A stretch of 64,000 nucleotides of DNA from Muribaculaceae bacterium (GCA_023663365.1 JAMPHP010000003.1:16569-80568); one strand, 5' to 3'; shown: positions 1-8,968, counted from the first letter of the stretch. Made by a program: numbers and translations. Notes: a model not told the origin generated them from the sequence alone.

Positions 1-711
1 TATGCTCTTTTCCACGGCATCTGCATCGATGTCGCCGACCACTATCACTGCTTGATTGGCAGGAATATACCACTTGGAATAAAAGTCGCGAAGTGTGGCC
101 GGATCGAAATTCTCAACCACGCTCATAAGCCCGATAGGAAGGCGGTTCCCGTAGGCCGAGCCTCCGTAAAGGCGAGGAAAAGCCCGCTCGAGCATACGGT
201 TGGAGGCCGAGTTGCGTTGCCGCCATTCGTTCACTATCACTCCGCGCTCGGCATCGATGTCGGCGTCGGCGAGCGTGAGGGCACAACTCCAGTCGCGCAG
301 TATGAGCAGGCATGAGTCGACAGTTGATGCACGCCTTGTGGGTGCTTTGCATATATTGTAGACCGTCTCGTCGGTCGACGTGTAGGCATTGAGGTGCGCG
401 CCGAACTTCACGCCTATGCTCTCGAGATAGGCGATGAGGCTGTTGCCGGGAAAGTGTTCGGTGCCGTTGAAGCACATGTGCTCGAGGAAGTGTGCGAGGC
501 CACGCTGGTTCTCATCCTCGTGGACCGAGCCCACGCGCTGCGCGAAGAAATAGTCGGCCGTGCCTTCTGCGCTGTCGTTGTTCAGGATGTAGTAGGTGAG
601 CCCGCCGGGGAGGGTGCCGGTGCGCATGTCCGGCGGGATATTCGCCGCGGTTGCCGAGGCCGCTCCAAGCACGGAAGCGACCGCAAGGATAGCTAATTTT
701 CTGAATTTCAT
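1..711 (-). CDS. M16 family zinc metallopeptidase, N-terminal part (cut by window edge)
   Basis: The ATG is at 711-709 and the frame stays open for 237 codons to base 1, so the protein runs off the window. Residues 1-23 form a signal peptide, placing it in the periplasm or outer envelope. The inverted zinc motif HFLEH (His74, Glu77, His78) lies in the typical GLAHFLEHM context, and a downstream NEWRQR holds the usual third ligand Glu. This is the catalytic half of an M16 (insulinase/PqqL-like) peptidase, whose members cut peptides or partly unfolded small proteins inside a closed chamber. Only 18 bases separate it from the gene upstream, so it is probably the last or a late gene of the TonB receptor operon reaching back to 7934. 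A full protein should have a second, inactive M16 half beyond the window. Confidence 0.92.
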   Translation of the reverse strand, partial: MKFRKLAILAVASVLGAASATAANIPPDMRTGTLPGGLTYYILNNDSAEGTADYFFAQRVGSVHEDENQRGLAHFLEHMCFNGTEHFPGNSLIAYLESIGVKFGAHLNAYTSTDETVYNICKAPTRRASTVDSCLLILRDWSCALTLADADIDAERGVIVNEWRQRNSASNRMLERAFPRLYGGSAYGNRLPIGLMSVVENFDPATLRDFYSKWYIPANQAVIVVGDIDADAVEKSI

Positions 712-729
712 ATTGATTTTATGTTGTTT

Positions 730-2151
730 TCAAAATTTGAATACTATGGCAGTTTTGATTCGGTAGCCGCAACTGCCGCCGGAAGCGTTGAGCGCCTGTG
801 CTTCGGCTGCGATGCCGAGCGCACGCTTGCCAAAGATATAGTCGGCTCCCGCACCGCCTCCGGCCGCCAGAAGCCCGACGGCGTCCTTCGATACCCCTGC
901 GTGTGCAGAGATGAGCCAGCGGCGTGACAGTAGGCGCACATATTCGCACTTTACGGCCGCCGTGATGCGTGAGGCCGTGCTGCGGAGTCGTGGCGACACT
1001 CCCGCATAGACTTCCGATGAATGAAAATATCCTGCCGATAAGCAGGCCTCAAAGCGCTGTTTGCCGGGAAGGACGTGTCGGTAGCAGGCTGAGGCACCGA
1101 CGGAAAGTGTGCTGTAGCTGTATGCGGCCAAAGTGAACAGCTCCGGGTAGACATTGCCCGACGCATCGCCGAAGATACTCTCGCCTCCAAGGCGCTTACG
1201 GTAGCAGAAGTCTAAGCCCGTGCTCAGCACTGCGGAGCGCCAACCTATTTCCGCCTCTGCTTTGTGCTCTCTGATATGTTTCAAAGGAAGATTGTTGAGA
1301 TCCTTGAGCGATTTGGTGAGAGTGAAGAAGGTATATTGCGCAGTAGCGAAGTATCCGTCCTTTCCGGTCGGGAAGAGCGAGAGGCTATAGCTCTGGCGGT
1401 TGCCGGTGTAGAGCGATGCTTTTCCCTGCCCGGCAAAGCGGGCGTAGTGACTGCCCATGCCGGTGAGGTGGTACACGGGTACTTCACCTGTTTCGCTCAC
1501 GAATATCACATCGGAGCTCTGCCTGTACTTGGCCACGTCTGCTCCCAGAGCCAGAATATAGCCGCCGAGCCTGCGCCCGAGGCCCGCTTTGAGGGAGAGG
1601 TCGCCGACGGTGTTCTTGGGGCGGGGATCCGCCTTGCGGTATTCCTGAAGCGCGCGGTAGGCCAAGCCTGCACCGTAGAGCCATGTGCCGCTCTTGAAGT
1701 CGGAAGAATAAGTGCCCTCAAAGATATAGCTTTCGCTGCTGTAGTTGCCCCCGAGCTCATCGGCGGTGAAGTAGGGAAAGACAACTGCGGGGTCCGACAC
1801 ATCGCAGTACTGCACACCGAAGCGCTTGCCATTGCTGTATGAAGCCTTTCCGGTGATGGTTGAGCGCCCGTACTTCATATATGAGGCGGCCTCGAAAAAT
1901 CCTGCTCCCGCACCTGTGCCGATGCCGAACACGAGCTCGCTGCCTGTGTTCCGGCGGTCGAAGCCTGCCATGGCATGCGACAGCGACACATCGTGCTGCA
2001 TGGGTATCAAGGCCGCATTGGCAAGGGCGAGGCGCGACGGTGCGTTGAAGAGCGTGTCATAGGCCATGATGCGATGCTCTATATCGGCAGCGAGACTATA
2101 TGCCGCCGAGCTTATGCCAAGGCTGAATATCAGAAATCGGAGTGCGTTCAC
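730..2151 (-). CDS. DUF6850-like outer membrane beta-barrel protein
   Basis: This 473-residue protein starts at a GTG whose bases overlap the stop of the gene before it (GTGA, 2148-2151). The start gives a good signal peptide (MNALRFLIFSLG..., cleavage near residue 21), which supports GTG over the next internal Met. The body is rich in alternating Gly, Tyr, Ala and Ser with many predicted amphipathic strands and ends in ...AIVFKF with a terminal Phe, the usual outer membrane barrel signature. I recognise it as like the DUF6850 family by overall pattern and by its place after a DUF4876-type lipoprotein and TonB receptor; the family name is from memory and not checked. It probably works with that receptor. 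Substrate unknown. Confidence 0.75.
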   Translation of the reverse strand: MNALRFLIFSLGISSAAYSLAADIEHRIMAYDTLFNAPSRLALANAALIPMQHDVSLSHAMAGFDRRNTGSELVFGIGTGAGAGFFEAASYMKYGRSTITGKASYSNGKRFGVQYCDVSDPAVVFPYFTADELGGNYSSESYIFEGTYSSDFKSGTWLYGAGLAYRALQEYRKADPRPKNTVGDLSLKAGLGRRLGGYILALGADVAKYRQSSDVIFVSETGEVPVYHLTGMGSHYARFAGQGKASLYTGNRQSYSLSLFPTGKDGYFATAQYTFFTLTKSLKDLNNLPLKHIREHKAEAEIGWRSAVLSTGLDFCYRKRLGGESIFGDASGNVYPELFTLAAYSYSTLSVGASACYRHVLPGKQRFEACLSAGYFHSSEVYAGVSPRLRSTASRITAAVKCEYVRLLSRRWLISAHAGVSKDAVGLLAAGGGAGADYIFGKRALGIAAEAQALNASGGSCGYRIKTAIVFKF

Positions 2152-3371
2152 AGTGCTTTCTCTATTTCAGATGGTGTGGCATCGGCGATGAAGTCGCGCC
2201 CCGAGTCGTTGGTCTTGCACAGTATCACGCGGCCGTCGGGAGTGGTGGCGGCCACGCGGCGCCGCACGGCATGGAAGTAGCGGTTCTTGTCGCCGTCGAT
2301 AGTTCCGCAGGAGGTCCAGCCCATGTCGAGCGACGGGGCCGTCACATTCCATTGATATGACGAGGCCACGGAGCAGGTCACCACATCGCAGATCCATTCG
2401 TTGGGTATTTTATAGCAGGTGCCCGACATCGGGAAGCTGCCGGCAGCTGTCACCTGATTGAACTCGTAGGAGTAGCGGTAATTCTCGAGATAGGTCTGCT
2501 TGTCAACGGGTATGCGTGCGAGAGCGTAGGCCTTGAATCCACGGTTATGCAGCAGCCACACGGTGTTGGTGTAGCAGTACCATTTGTCGAGATTTGGCAC
2601 GGCCGGATTGTCGATGTCGCTGTACTTGGGGTTTGTGCTTTCATCGTACCACTCGAAGTCGGCGTGTGAGAGGTCGAAAGAGTTGGGGTTGAGCTCGCGG
2701 TGGTCGATGGCAATGTCGGCGATGAGTAGCGAGCCTCCGGGCTCAACCGGGTGCTCACGCCCGCTGCCGGGGATGAGGTAGACGGCATCGATGCTCATGG
2801 CTTGTGCCATGATGTCGGGCGTGTAGTCGAACTTCTGTGTGGTGAGAAACTTCGACTCCACGATGGCGAGCCCGTCGGCGTAGATGGTGTGGTCGGTGTT
2901 GTTGTAGAGCTTGAAGTATTGGTCGCCGTTGTATTGATTGCCGGAGGTCTGCAGAGTGCCGGTGTAGAACATTTCGGCGATTATGAGGTCGTCGGTAGGC
3001 ACTATGGCAAAAGCCTCAAGGTTCACCGCAGGGCTCGTTGGGCCTAACTCACGGCAGGCTGCTATGGCCCGGACTTCGGCCACGACTCCGTCGGCAAGAC
3101 TTGCCGTGGCCGTGTACGAAATATCGTAGAGCCCCGGCAGCACACTCACCCCGGCTTCCGGCTCTGAGCCGGTGTTGATGGCTACAGTCACTCCCGTGCT
3201 GATATTGTAGAGCGAAAAGCTGCCTTGGCCGAGTGTCGGCAGATTTACATCAGCAGGAATATTCACGCTGAGCCTCACCTGCACATCGGTGGGTGAGGTG
3301 AAGCCGTCGGTGCAGGCTGTGGCGAGCACGACAGCGGCACCCAGTATTGTTTGTAAAATTTTGTTCATCAT
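2148..3371 (-). CDS. DUF4876-like surface or periplasmic lipoprotein
   Basis: The protein has 407 residues if it starts at the ATG at 3371, which overlaps the TGA of the receptor gene in an ATGA (3368-3371) and is followed at once by a second Met codon. An open frame continues upstream to 3914 but lies entirely inside the receptor gene, so I do not use it. The N-terminus MMNKILQTILG...ATAC is a lipoprotein signal with the lipid Cys near residue 21. An N-terminal Ig/CarboxypepD-like segment (about residues 28-100) precedes a lamin-tail-like region with the pattern IIAEMFYTG, FKLYNNTD and YADGLAIVES, which matches DUF4876 as I know it. Translational coupling to the receptor suggests a partner lipoprotein, in the position SusD would have, though it is not SusD-like. 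Confidence 0.78.
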   Translation of the reverse strand: MMNKILQTILGAAVVLATACTDGFTSPTDVQVRLSVNIPADVNLPTLGQGSFSLYNISTGVTVAINTGSEPEAGVSVLPGLYDISYTATASLADGVVAEVRAIAACRELGPTSPAVNLEAFAIVPTDDLIIAEMFYTGTLQTSGNQYNGDQYFKLYNNTDHTIYADGLAIVESKFLTTQKFDYTPDIMAQAMSIDAVYLIPGSGREHPVEPGGSLLIADIAIDHRELNPNSFDLSHADFEWYDESTNPKYSDIDNPAVPNLDKWYCYTNTVWLLHNRGFKAYALARIPVDKQTYLENYRYSYEFNQVTAAGSFPMSGTCYKIPNEWICDVVTCSVASSYQWNVTAPSLDMGWTSCGTIDGDKNRYFHAVRRRVAATTPDGRVILCKTNDSGRDFIADATPSEIEKAL

Positions 3372-6145
3372 AGTGTGAAGTTCAGTTCCATCCCGAAGTA
3401 GGCATCCGAGGAGCGGCGCACGGTCAGCCCCTTGTTGCTGTATGCCGGCAGATAGTCGAGGATGCGGTTCACGAAAAGAGCCACGCGCAGCCACTTGCCT
3501 ATGGTTTTTGTGGCTTTGAGGTTGACGTAGAGTGCCGGAGGCACGGTGTAGGTGTCGTAGAGCTGTGGGTTGTAGTGGCGGATAAGATAGCGGAGCACCT
3601 CGTCGGTCTCGGCCTGTGAGGCATCGAAATGGTGGAGGAGACCGTCGGCAGCACTGATATATGAGTCGGGGGTGCCGTTCTGTGGCAGGCGGCGTGTCTT
3701 CACAAACCACATGCACTGCACGGTGGTGGAGAAAACGAGGCCAAGTTTCGGCAGCTGCGTGTCGAACATGAAGTTGGTGTTGAACTGATCGCTCACGCGC
3801 CCGTCGTCGCTCTTGTATAGACCCACGAAAAGGTCGCTTACAGCGGTGCCGCCCACAACGTCGGATACGGGGTCGAAGAGCATCTGCGAGTTGCTGTAGC
3901 GGGAGCGAAACCACGCGCCGGTCACGATGAGCGATGTGGCCAGTGGCTTCCAGCGTGCCGTGTTGAGCTGAAACTCAATGCCTCGCTTGTCGATGCGCGA
4001 ACCGTTCTCGGCACGTCGATAGCCGCGGAGCACACGCTCGTCGGTGGAGGGTAGGGTGCTGATGTCGGGCGGTGCCGTGAGTTCGCCGGGCTTGATGCCC
4101 GAAGCATCGTAGCGGGTATAGCCGTAGGCATCGTAGACGTTGGAGTATCGGAAACCTGAGTTGAGGTGCTCTTCAAAGTATGTCATCGACAGTCTGTTGG
4201 CACCGAGGCTCACACCGGCACGCACTTCCCATTTGTGGTTGCGCGCAGGCTTGAGGCTGTAGTTCGTGGCATCGTTGATATATGTGCGTATGTTTACCCG
4301 GCTCAGTTCGGCGGGGCGCTCGGTGCTGTAGTAGCCGAGCTGAAGTATGTCGAGATAGGCCGGTTGAGGATAGAGGTAGTCGGCGGTCGGCATTCGGGTG
4401 CTCACGCCGTAGCCGCCCGCGAGCATCAGCTCAAGCCGTCTGCCCGCCACGGTCAGCGCCGGAAGGGTGAGTGTGGCATTGACGCGCGGGTCGAAGTACA
4501 TCTTTCCGGCCATGGCATAGCGTCGGTCTAGCCCTGCGAGTGCTATGCCGTGCACGCCTGCCTGAATGTCGAAGCGACCTATGGGCGATGGTGTGCTGAA
4601 GGCATCTTCGGCATAGACCGATACGACGTTTACTGCCGGTATACTGGAGTACGCGCGCGGGCGTGATGTCCACGACGCTGACAGCGGACGCATGGGGTCG
4701 TACACTTGGCCGCGCCCGTAGTTCTTGCTCAATGTCCACTCTGAGCCGAGTTTGTAGCCATGGCTTGCGCCCGCCCACGCCGGCAGGTCGCCCTTAAGAC
4801 CGAGTTTGGTAAAAATGCTCAGCGGCTTGCCTTCGCTGAGATAGTCGGCGATATACTCTTCGAGGTTATACACGCCGTCGTGTACTCCGGCCGAATTGCT
4901 CACCGGGGCCACTACCGGGCGCGATGGTGCCACTTGCTTGCGGCGGGTGAGGCGGTCGAGGCTATATGAGGCCGAGAGCTTGAGGTCGATGCGGCGTAGC
5001 AAGGGCGTTGAACGAAGTGATAATGAAAGGTCGCTTGCAATAGCCCCGCGGTGGTTGTCGGCCTTGTATTCGTCGATTTTCACGAGCGATAGATCGGGGT
5101 CACTCTTGGCGCGGTCGACGGTGCCGGTGTAGTCGGCGGCAAAGGCCCACTCTGTGAGCATCGACGAATTTTCATGGGTGAGAGAGGCGCGCAGCGATGC
5201 CGTGATACGGCGAAAATTCTCCAGCGAGTTGCGCGGATCGGTCTTGCTGTCGAGCCACCCGAGGTCGGCGTTGAGAGTGTTGCGGCTGTCGCGGCCGAGT
5301 GTGAGTCCTTTGCCTATGTAGAGCAGTTTGCTGTAGCCGTCGGCTTTGAAGCGTGCGGTCAGTGGTGTGGCTTTGCGGCTGCGGCGTATATTCACCACGC
5401 CCGAGGTGAGGTTGCCGTACTCGGCCGATGGTATACCGCGCACCACTTCCACGCTCTCGATATTGTCGGTGGCGAGTGTGCGCATATCCACACCGCGGTT
5501 CATGCTGTTGCGCCCGGTGGCCTCCTCGATGCCCACACTCTGGTGGTTGGCATCGTTCACTATCGGTGCGCCGTCGACGTTGAAGGCTGTGCCGAGTGCA
5601 CTCATTGCATAGTCGGCATTGTCGCTCACCGTGCCGGTGGCTCCCACTGTGCCGGTCTCGCGCAGTCTGATCGAGTTTACCTTACCCATGTCGGGATTTT
5701 GCGAGATATTGCCCGGCAGGAGCTCAAGCAGATCTGTGAAACTCGATGGCTGAAGGTGTGCCATTGCCGCACGGTCAATTCGCGAGGATGAGGTAAGGCC
5801 GCCCGACTCCTTTGCAGTGATGGTGACTTCGCGCAACTGCTCGCCTGCGGGCTTCATGCTGATTACAATAGAGGTGTCGCGGCGCCCTATGCTGATGATG
5901 CGGGAATATGGCTCGAAGCCGAGGTAGGAGGCTTTGACTGTGTAGGTGCCGGAGGGCAGATTGACGCTGAAGCGACCGTCGATGTCAGTCTGCACTGCTA
6001 TGTGCCAGGGCTCGAAGGCCACTGCACACGACACCAGAGGGCTTCCGTCGGTGCTGTCGGTGGCAAAGCCCTCAACCACGGCCGCTTCGGCCATGGTTGA
6101 GGATACCAAAATACATGCTATGAATAGTATTGCTTCTTTTATCAC
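3368..6145 (-). CDS. TonB-dependent outer membrane receptor
   Basis: The 925-residue protein starts at a GTG one base after the stop of the secreted protein upstream. A signal peptide (about 1-21) is followed by a carboxypeptidase-regulatory-like beta-sandwich (about 22-100, with DGSPLVSCAV and GTYTVKASYLGFE), then a plug domain (about 125-260, with IESVEVVRGIPSAEYGNLTSGVVNI) and a long C-terminal barrel ending in MELNFTL. The length and order are those of a TonB-dependent transporter powered by the inner membrane TonB-ExbBD complex. No SusD gene follows; instead a DUF4876-like lipoprotein, a barrel protein and an M16 peptidase do. In Pectobacterium (FusA-FusC) and Escherichia coli (YncD-PqqL) a TonB receptor is paired with an M16 peptidase to import and cut a protein, so a proteinaceous ligand is a reasonable inference here. 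Confidence 0.93.
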   Translation of the reverse strand: MIKEAILFIACILVSSTMAEAAVVEGFATDSTDGSPLVSCAVAFEPWHIAVQTDIDGRFSVNLPSGTYTVKASYLGFEPYSRIISIGRRDTSIVISMKPAGEQLREVTITAKESGGLTSSSRIDRAAMAHLQPSSFTDLLELLPGNISQNPDMGKVNSIRLRETGTVGATGTVSDNADYAMSALGTAFNVDGAPIVNDANHQSVGIEEATGRNSMNRGVDMRTLATDNIESVEVVRGIPSAEYGNLTSGVVNIRRSRKATPLTARFKADGYSKLLYIGKGLTLGRDSRNTLNADLGWLDSKTDPRNSLENFRRITASLRASLTHENSSMLTEWAFAADYTGTVDRAKSDPDLSLVKIDEYKADNHRGAIASDLSLSLRSTPLLRRIDLKLSASYSLDRLTRRKQVAPSRPVVAPVSNSAGVHDGVYNLEEYIADYLSEGKPLSIFTKLGLKGDLPAWAGASHGYKLGSEWTLSKNYGRGQVYDPMRPLSASWTSRPRAYSSIPAVNVVSVYAEDAFSTPSPIGRFDIQAGVHGIALAGLDRRYAMAGKMYFDPRVNATLTLPALTVAGRRLELMLAGGYGVSTRMPTADYLYPQPAYLDILQLGYYSTERPAELSRVNIRTYINDATNYSLKPARNHKWEVRAGVSLGANRLSMTYFEEHLNSGFRYSNVYDAYGYTRYDASGIKPGELTAPPDISTLPSTDERVLRGYRRAENGSRIDKRGIEFQLNTARWKPLATSLIVTGAWFRSRYSNSQMLFDPVSDVVGGTAVSDLFVGLYKSDDGRVSDQFNTNFMFDTQLPKLGLVFSTTVQCMWFVKTRRLPQNGTPDSYISAADGLLHHFDASQAETDEVLRYLIRHYNPQLYDTYTVPPALYVNLKATKTIGKWLRVALFVNRILDYLPAYSNKGLTVRRSSDAYFGMELNFTL

Positions 6146-6146
6146 C

Positions 6147-7934
6147 TTATCGCACTATTACTTTGCGGCCGGAAACGATGTAGAAGCCTGCGGGCAGAGC
6201 CACCGTGGTGCTTTCACCGGCCGATAAGGCGATGCTTGCCACCACACGGCCCGAAAGGTCGACGATTGTGGCCGCGAAATCCTTGTCGCAGCTCATGGTG
6301 AGGCTGCCGATACCGGTACGTACGGTGAATGTATTGCTGTCGGGTGTCGTTGTAGCCACATTCTCTATGCCTGAGAGGAAGTTGCCGGGGAGTTGGACTC
6401 CTGCGGCGAATACGGCCCACTTCTCGGGTGTGGCCGATACTGCGCCGCCGATGCCGGTGAAAGCGGCGTTGCCGCGGGCGCTGATGTAAGCGCAGCCTTC
6501 GCTGGGGAGGTAGGAGAAGCCCGACGCCGCCGGTACTCCGCCGCCTACGAGCACGGGCCAGTCCTGCGAGGTGATGGGGGCGAGTGTCGCACTGCTGTAG
6601 CCTCGGATAAAGACGTTTTTCTGCGTCATGTTGTAGCCGTATACATAGATGGCATCGTCATCTGCCGGGCTTTTGACAGCGTGGAAATAGCCGATGAGAT
6701 CCTTCGAGGGGTCGGCGTTGGCGCTGCCGAAATCAGCCTTGCCGGCAGTTGCTCCGAGCCATCGGCCTGTGGTTGCATCGAATTTGAAGAGAAGGCCGTC
6801 GCGCAGAGTGCCTCCGCATGTGATTGTGTTCGCTACATCGCTGGGGTCGGTAAATCGCCCCGAGGCTTGTGCCGCAACCCAGAGGGTGCCGCCGTCGACA
6901 GTGAGGTGCGAATTTTGCCATCCGATTTGCCCCGACTTCTCGCTGAGGAGGCTTACGAGCCAATTGGCATTACCGGTAGTGAGGTCGAGGGCGCCGATGA
7001 AGGGCGTAATCAATTCGCCGGCCTTGATTTCGGCCTCGCCGAAGCTGCCTGTGTTACCATCCTCGGCTGTTGCCGTGCCCTCGAAGTAGAGCACGTTGCC
7101 GGAAACGGTGATGTCGAGCAGCGACGCGCTCTTAAGCGTGCCCGTGGAGCAGGCGCTGTCGAGATAGTAGCCGTCGGCATCGAGTCGGGCTATATAGAAA
7201 GAGGCTCCTGCAGCCGGTGCTATTTCGGCCATGCTGCCGTCGGCTTTGGCAAAACCGAGCTCTGTGGAGAAACTGCCTGCTACATAGATGTTGCCGGTGG
7301 CATCGGTAGCTATAGCGGAGGTGCTGAGGCCGTCGGCTATAAAGGATTCTTCCGACCCTGTTGCGGCATTGATGGTGCGGAGCCATTCGAGAGTGCCCTC
7401 GGATGAAACTTTGCCTACAATGCCCATGTAGTAGCGCTTGTCTACAGCTGTCGAGAAGTCAGTGGACGTGCCTTCTGCATCGACAAGAGTAAGGGCGCGG
7501 TCGATGTATCCGTCGGTATGGCGTACTTTGGCGAAGAAAACCACGCCGCCGTCAGCAGTGCTGGCGAGGCCGCCCTGGTTAGCCATATAGTCGCCCGAGT
7601 TGGAGTAGACGGTCCAGAGAGCATTGCCTTGGCCGTCGGTCTTGGTGAGGCAGAAGTTATTTGCCACACTTGTGCCTGTATACGGCGATCCGGTGAAAAT
7701 CTTCTCGCCGGCATAGAAAAGATCGGGAGCGGCATCGGTGGAGCCCAGGGTGTTGAGCCAGTAGATATTGTCGGCAGAAGTGGCAAGTACGGCGGTGCTG
7801 TTGTCGCCCGAAGAGGTGTTTCCGTCGAAGAGCTTGATCCACTCAACCTGAGGCTCTGTGAGAGCGGCCGATGCTGTGGCACAGAAGAGCAGGCAAGTAC
7901 CTGCGAAGATGTGCTTTGATGTAGAAATGTGCAT
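6147..7934 (-). CDS. Secreted propeller-like protein with type IX-like C-terminal sorting domain
   Basis: First gene of the receptor operon, 595 residues. Residues 1-23 are a signal peptide (MHISTSKHIFAGTCLLFCATASA). The central 450 residues carry repeated stretches of the kind DNIYWLNTLG, GNIYVAGSF, GTLEWLRTI and GTLWVAAQASG, as in beta-propeller or WD40-like secreted proteins of Bacteroidetes (SBBP-like repeats). The last 60 residues (about 535-595) read TIVDLSGRVV...ALPAGFYIVSGRKVIVR, which matches the type IX secretion C-terminal pattern (G-R-V..., G-x-Y, basic end). It is therefore likely exported and may be cell-surface bound. Only one base separates its stop from the receptor start. 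Role unknown; it could bind the ligand for the receptor. Confidence 0.8.
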   Translation of the reverse strand: MHISTSKHIFAGTCLLFCATASAALTEPQVEWIKLFDGNTSSGDNSTAVLATSADNIYWLNTLGSTDAAPDLFYAGEKIFTGSPYTGTSVANNFCLTKTDGQGNALWTVYSNSGDYMANQGGLASTADGGVVFFAKVRHTDGYIDRALTLVDAEGTSTDFSTAVDKRYYMGIVGKVSSEGTLEWLRTINAATGSEESFIADGLSTSAIATDATGNIYVAGSFSTELGFAKADGSMAEIAPAAGASFYIARLDADGYYLDSACSTGTLKSASLLDITVSGNVLYFEGTATAEDGNTGSFGEAEIKAGELITPFIGALDLTTGNANWLVSLLSEKSGQIGWQNSHLTVDGGTLWVAAQASGRFTDPSDVANTITCGGTLRDGLLFKFDATTGRWLGATAGKADFGSANADPSKDLIGYFHAVKSPADDDAIYVYGYNMTQKNVFIRGYSSATLAPITSQDWPVLVGGGVPAASGFSYLPSEGCAYISARGNAAFTGIGGAVSATPEKWAVFAAGVQLPGNFLSGIENVATTTPDSNTFTVRTGIGSLTMSCDKDFAATIVDLSGRVVASIALSAGESTTVALPAGFYIVSGRKVIVR

Positions 7935-7986
7935 GATAGTCGATAGTTTTGTAATTTCGAGTGCAAAATTACGACTACCGACTATC
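7935..7986. repeat. 12-base imperfect inverted repeat flanking the receptor-operon promoter
   Basis: GATAGTCGATAG at 7935-7946 and CTACCGACTATC at 7975-7986 are reverse complements at 11 of 12 positions. The 28 bases between them hold the -7 box of the operon promoter (7964-7971) and its predicted start site. An arm therefore lies on each side of the transcription start, as expected of an operator or of a leader hairpin. I cannot name the regulator. Confidence 0.55.
7964..7971 (-). promoter_or_regulatory. Bacteroides-type -7 box TAATTTTG for the receptor operon
   Basis: Read on the minus strand the bases are TAATTTTG, a full match to TAnnTTTG. The predicted start site is near 7957, about 23 bases before the ATG at 7934. 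The nearest TTTG upstream is at 7999-8002, a spacing of 27, longer than the usual 19-21, so the promoter may be weak or need an activator. Confidence 0.6.
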
Positions 7987-8098
7987 GTGCGAAATACTCA
8001 AAAGTGAGTAATTTCAAGCGCGCGGCCCTGATAAAAAAATTCTCATATATGCTTAAAAATACTTATGCCGTGAGCGCCGTTTATCCAATAATAATGTT

Positions 8099-8106
8099 TA
8101 ACTTTG
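8099..8106 (+). promoter_or_regulatory. -7 box TAACTTTG for dinD
   Basis: Full match to TAnnTTTG, with the predicted start near 8113 and the dinD ATG at 8135. This placement argues for ATG 8135 and against the upstream TTG at 8114. I see no clear -33 TTTG. Confidence 0.55.
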
Positions 8107-8134
8107 CTAATCATTGGAATATCGCTTAACGCTT

Positions 8135-8968
8135 ATGAAAGCCGAAGAAATACGGAGTCTATTTGACAGTTTTGAATCAATAGCCATCGAGTATGAGGGT
8201 GTTGAATGTTGGAGTGCTCGCGAGCTTGCCCCTGTTATGGGTTACGTCCAGTGGCGGAACTTTCAGTCGATTATAGAAAAAGCCAAAGAATCGGCTGAAA
8301 ACGCCGGGGAGTTGATATCAGACCATTTTGCCGGCGTCAGCAAAATGGTTGCGCTTGGTTCCGGCGCTGAACGTCAGATAGATGATGTAATGCTTACTCG
8401 CTATGCCTGCTATCTTGTAGCGCAAAATGGCGACCCTCGTAAGCCCGAGATTGCTTTTGCTCAAAACTATTTTGCGGTGCAGACTCGCCGTGCCGAACTT
8501 GTGCATCAGCGACTTCTCGACTACGAGCGAGTGCAAGCGCGAGCCAAACTTGCTGAGACGGAGCATGTTCTTTCCGGCGTGTTATATGAACGCGGGGTTG
8601 ATTCCAAAGGTTTTGCAATAATACGTACGAAAGGCGATCAGGCTCTGTTTGGACTTAACACAGCGATGATGAAGCGACGTGTGGGTGCACCCGACAAGCG
8701 TCCGCTTGCCGATTTCCTTTCAACTCTCGCAATTAAAGCCAAGGACTTTGCCGCCGAAATGACATCTGTCAATGTTCAGCAGAAAGACCTCAGGGGTCAA
8801 GTAAGGATAGAGCGTGAGCACATTGATAATAATTTCGCTGTCCGTGAGATGCTTCTCGACCGTGGAATCCGACCTGAAGTACTTCCACCGGCCGAAGACA
8901 TAAAGAAAGTGGAACGTCGCCTTAAAGCCGATGAGAAGAAAATTCTCCCTAAGAATAAAAAGATCTAA
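8135..8968 (+). CDS. dinD: DNA-damage-inducible protein D (DinD)
   Basis: 277 residues from the ATG at 8135; an in-frame TTG 21 bases upstream is possible but lies at the predicted transcription start. The N-terminal half (about 1-110) is a Bro-N-like domain with CWSARELAPVMGYVQWRNFQ and the stretch YACYLVAQNGD that is typical of DinD. The C-terminal half contains IIRTKGDQALFG, MKRRVGAPDKRPLADFL and NVREML-like helices, as in Escherichia coli DinD, which is SOS-induced and inhibits RecA filament activity. Length fits the family. No partner gene is adjacent. Base composition is lower in GC than the neighbours (24 of 60 G+C in line 8161-8220 by hand count), suggesting recent arrival. I saw no SOS box I could identify. 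Confidence 0.9.
   Translation: MKAEEIRSLFDSFESIAIEYEGVECWSARELAPVMGYVQWRNFQSIIEKAKESAENAGELISDHFAGVSKMVALGSGAERQIDDVMLTRYACYLVAQNGDPRKPEIAFAQNYFAVQTRRAELVHQRLLDYERVQARAKLAETEHVLSGVLYERGVDSKGFAIIRTKGDQALFGLNTAMMKRRVGAPDKRPLADFLSTLAIKAKDFAAEMTSVNVQQKDLRGQVRIEREHIDNNFAVREMLLDRGIRPEVLPPAEDIKKVERRLKADEKKILPKNKKI

Noticed and set aside
3372-3914. Upstream extension of the DUF4876-like frame
   Set aside because: It lies wholly inside the receptor gene in another frame and would remove the lipoprotein signal; the ATGA overlap at 3368-3371 gives a better start.
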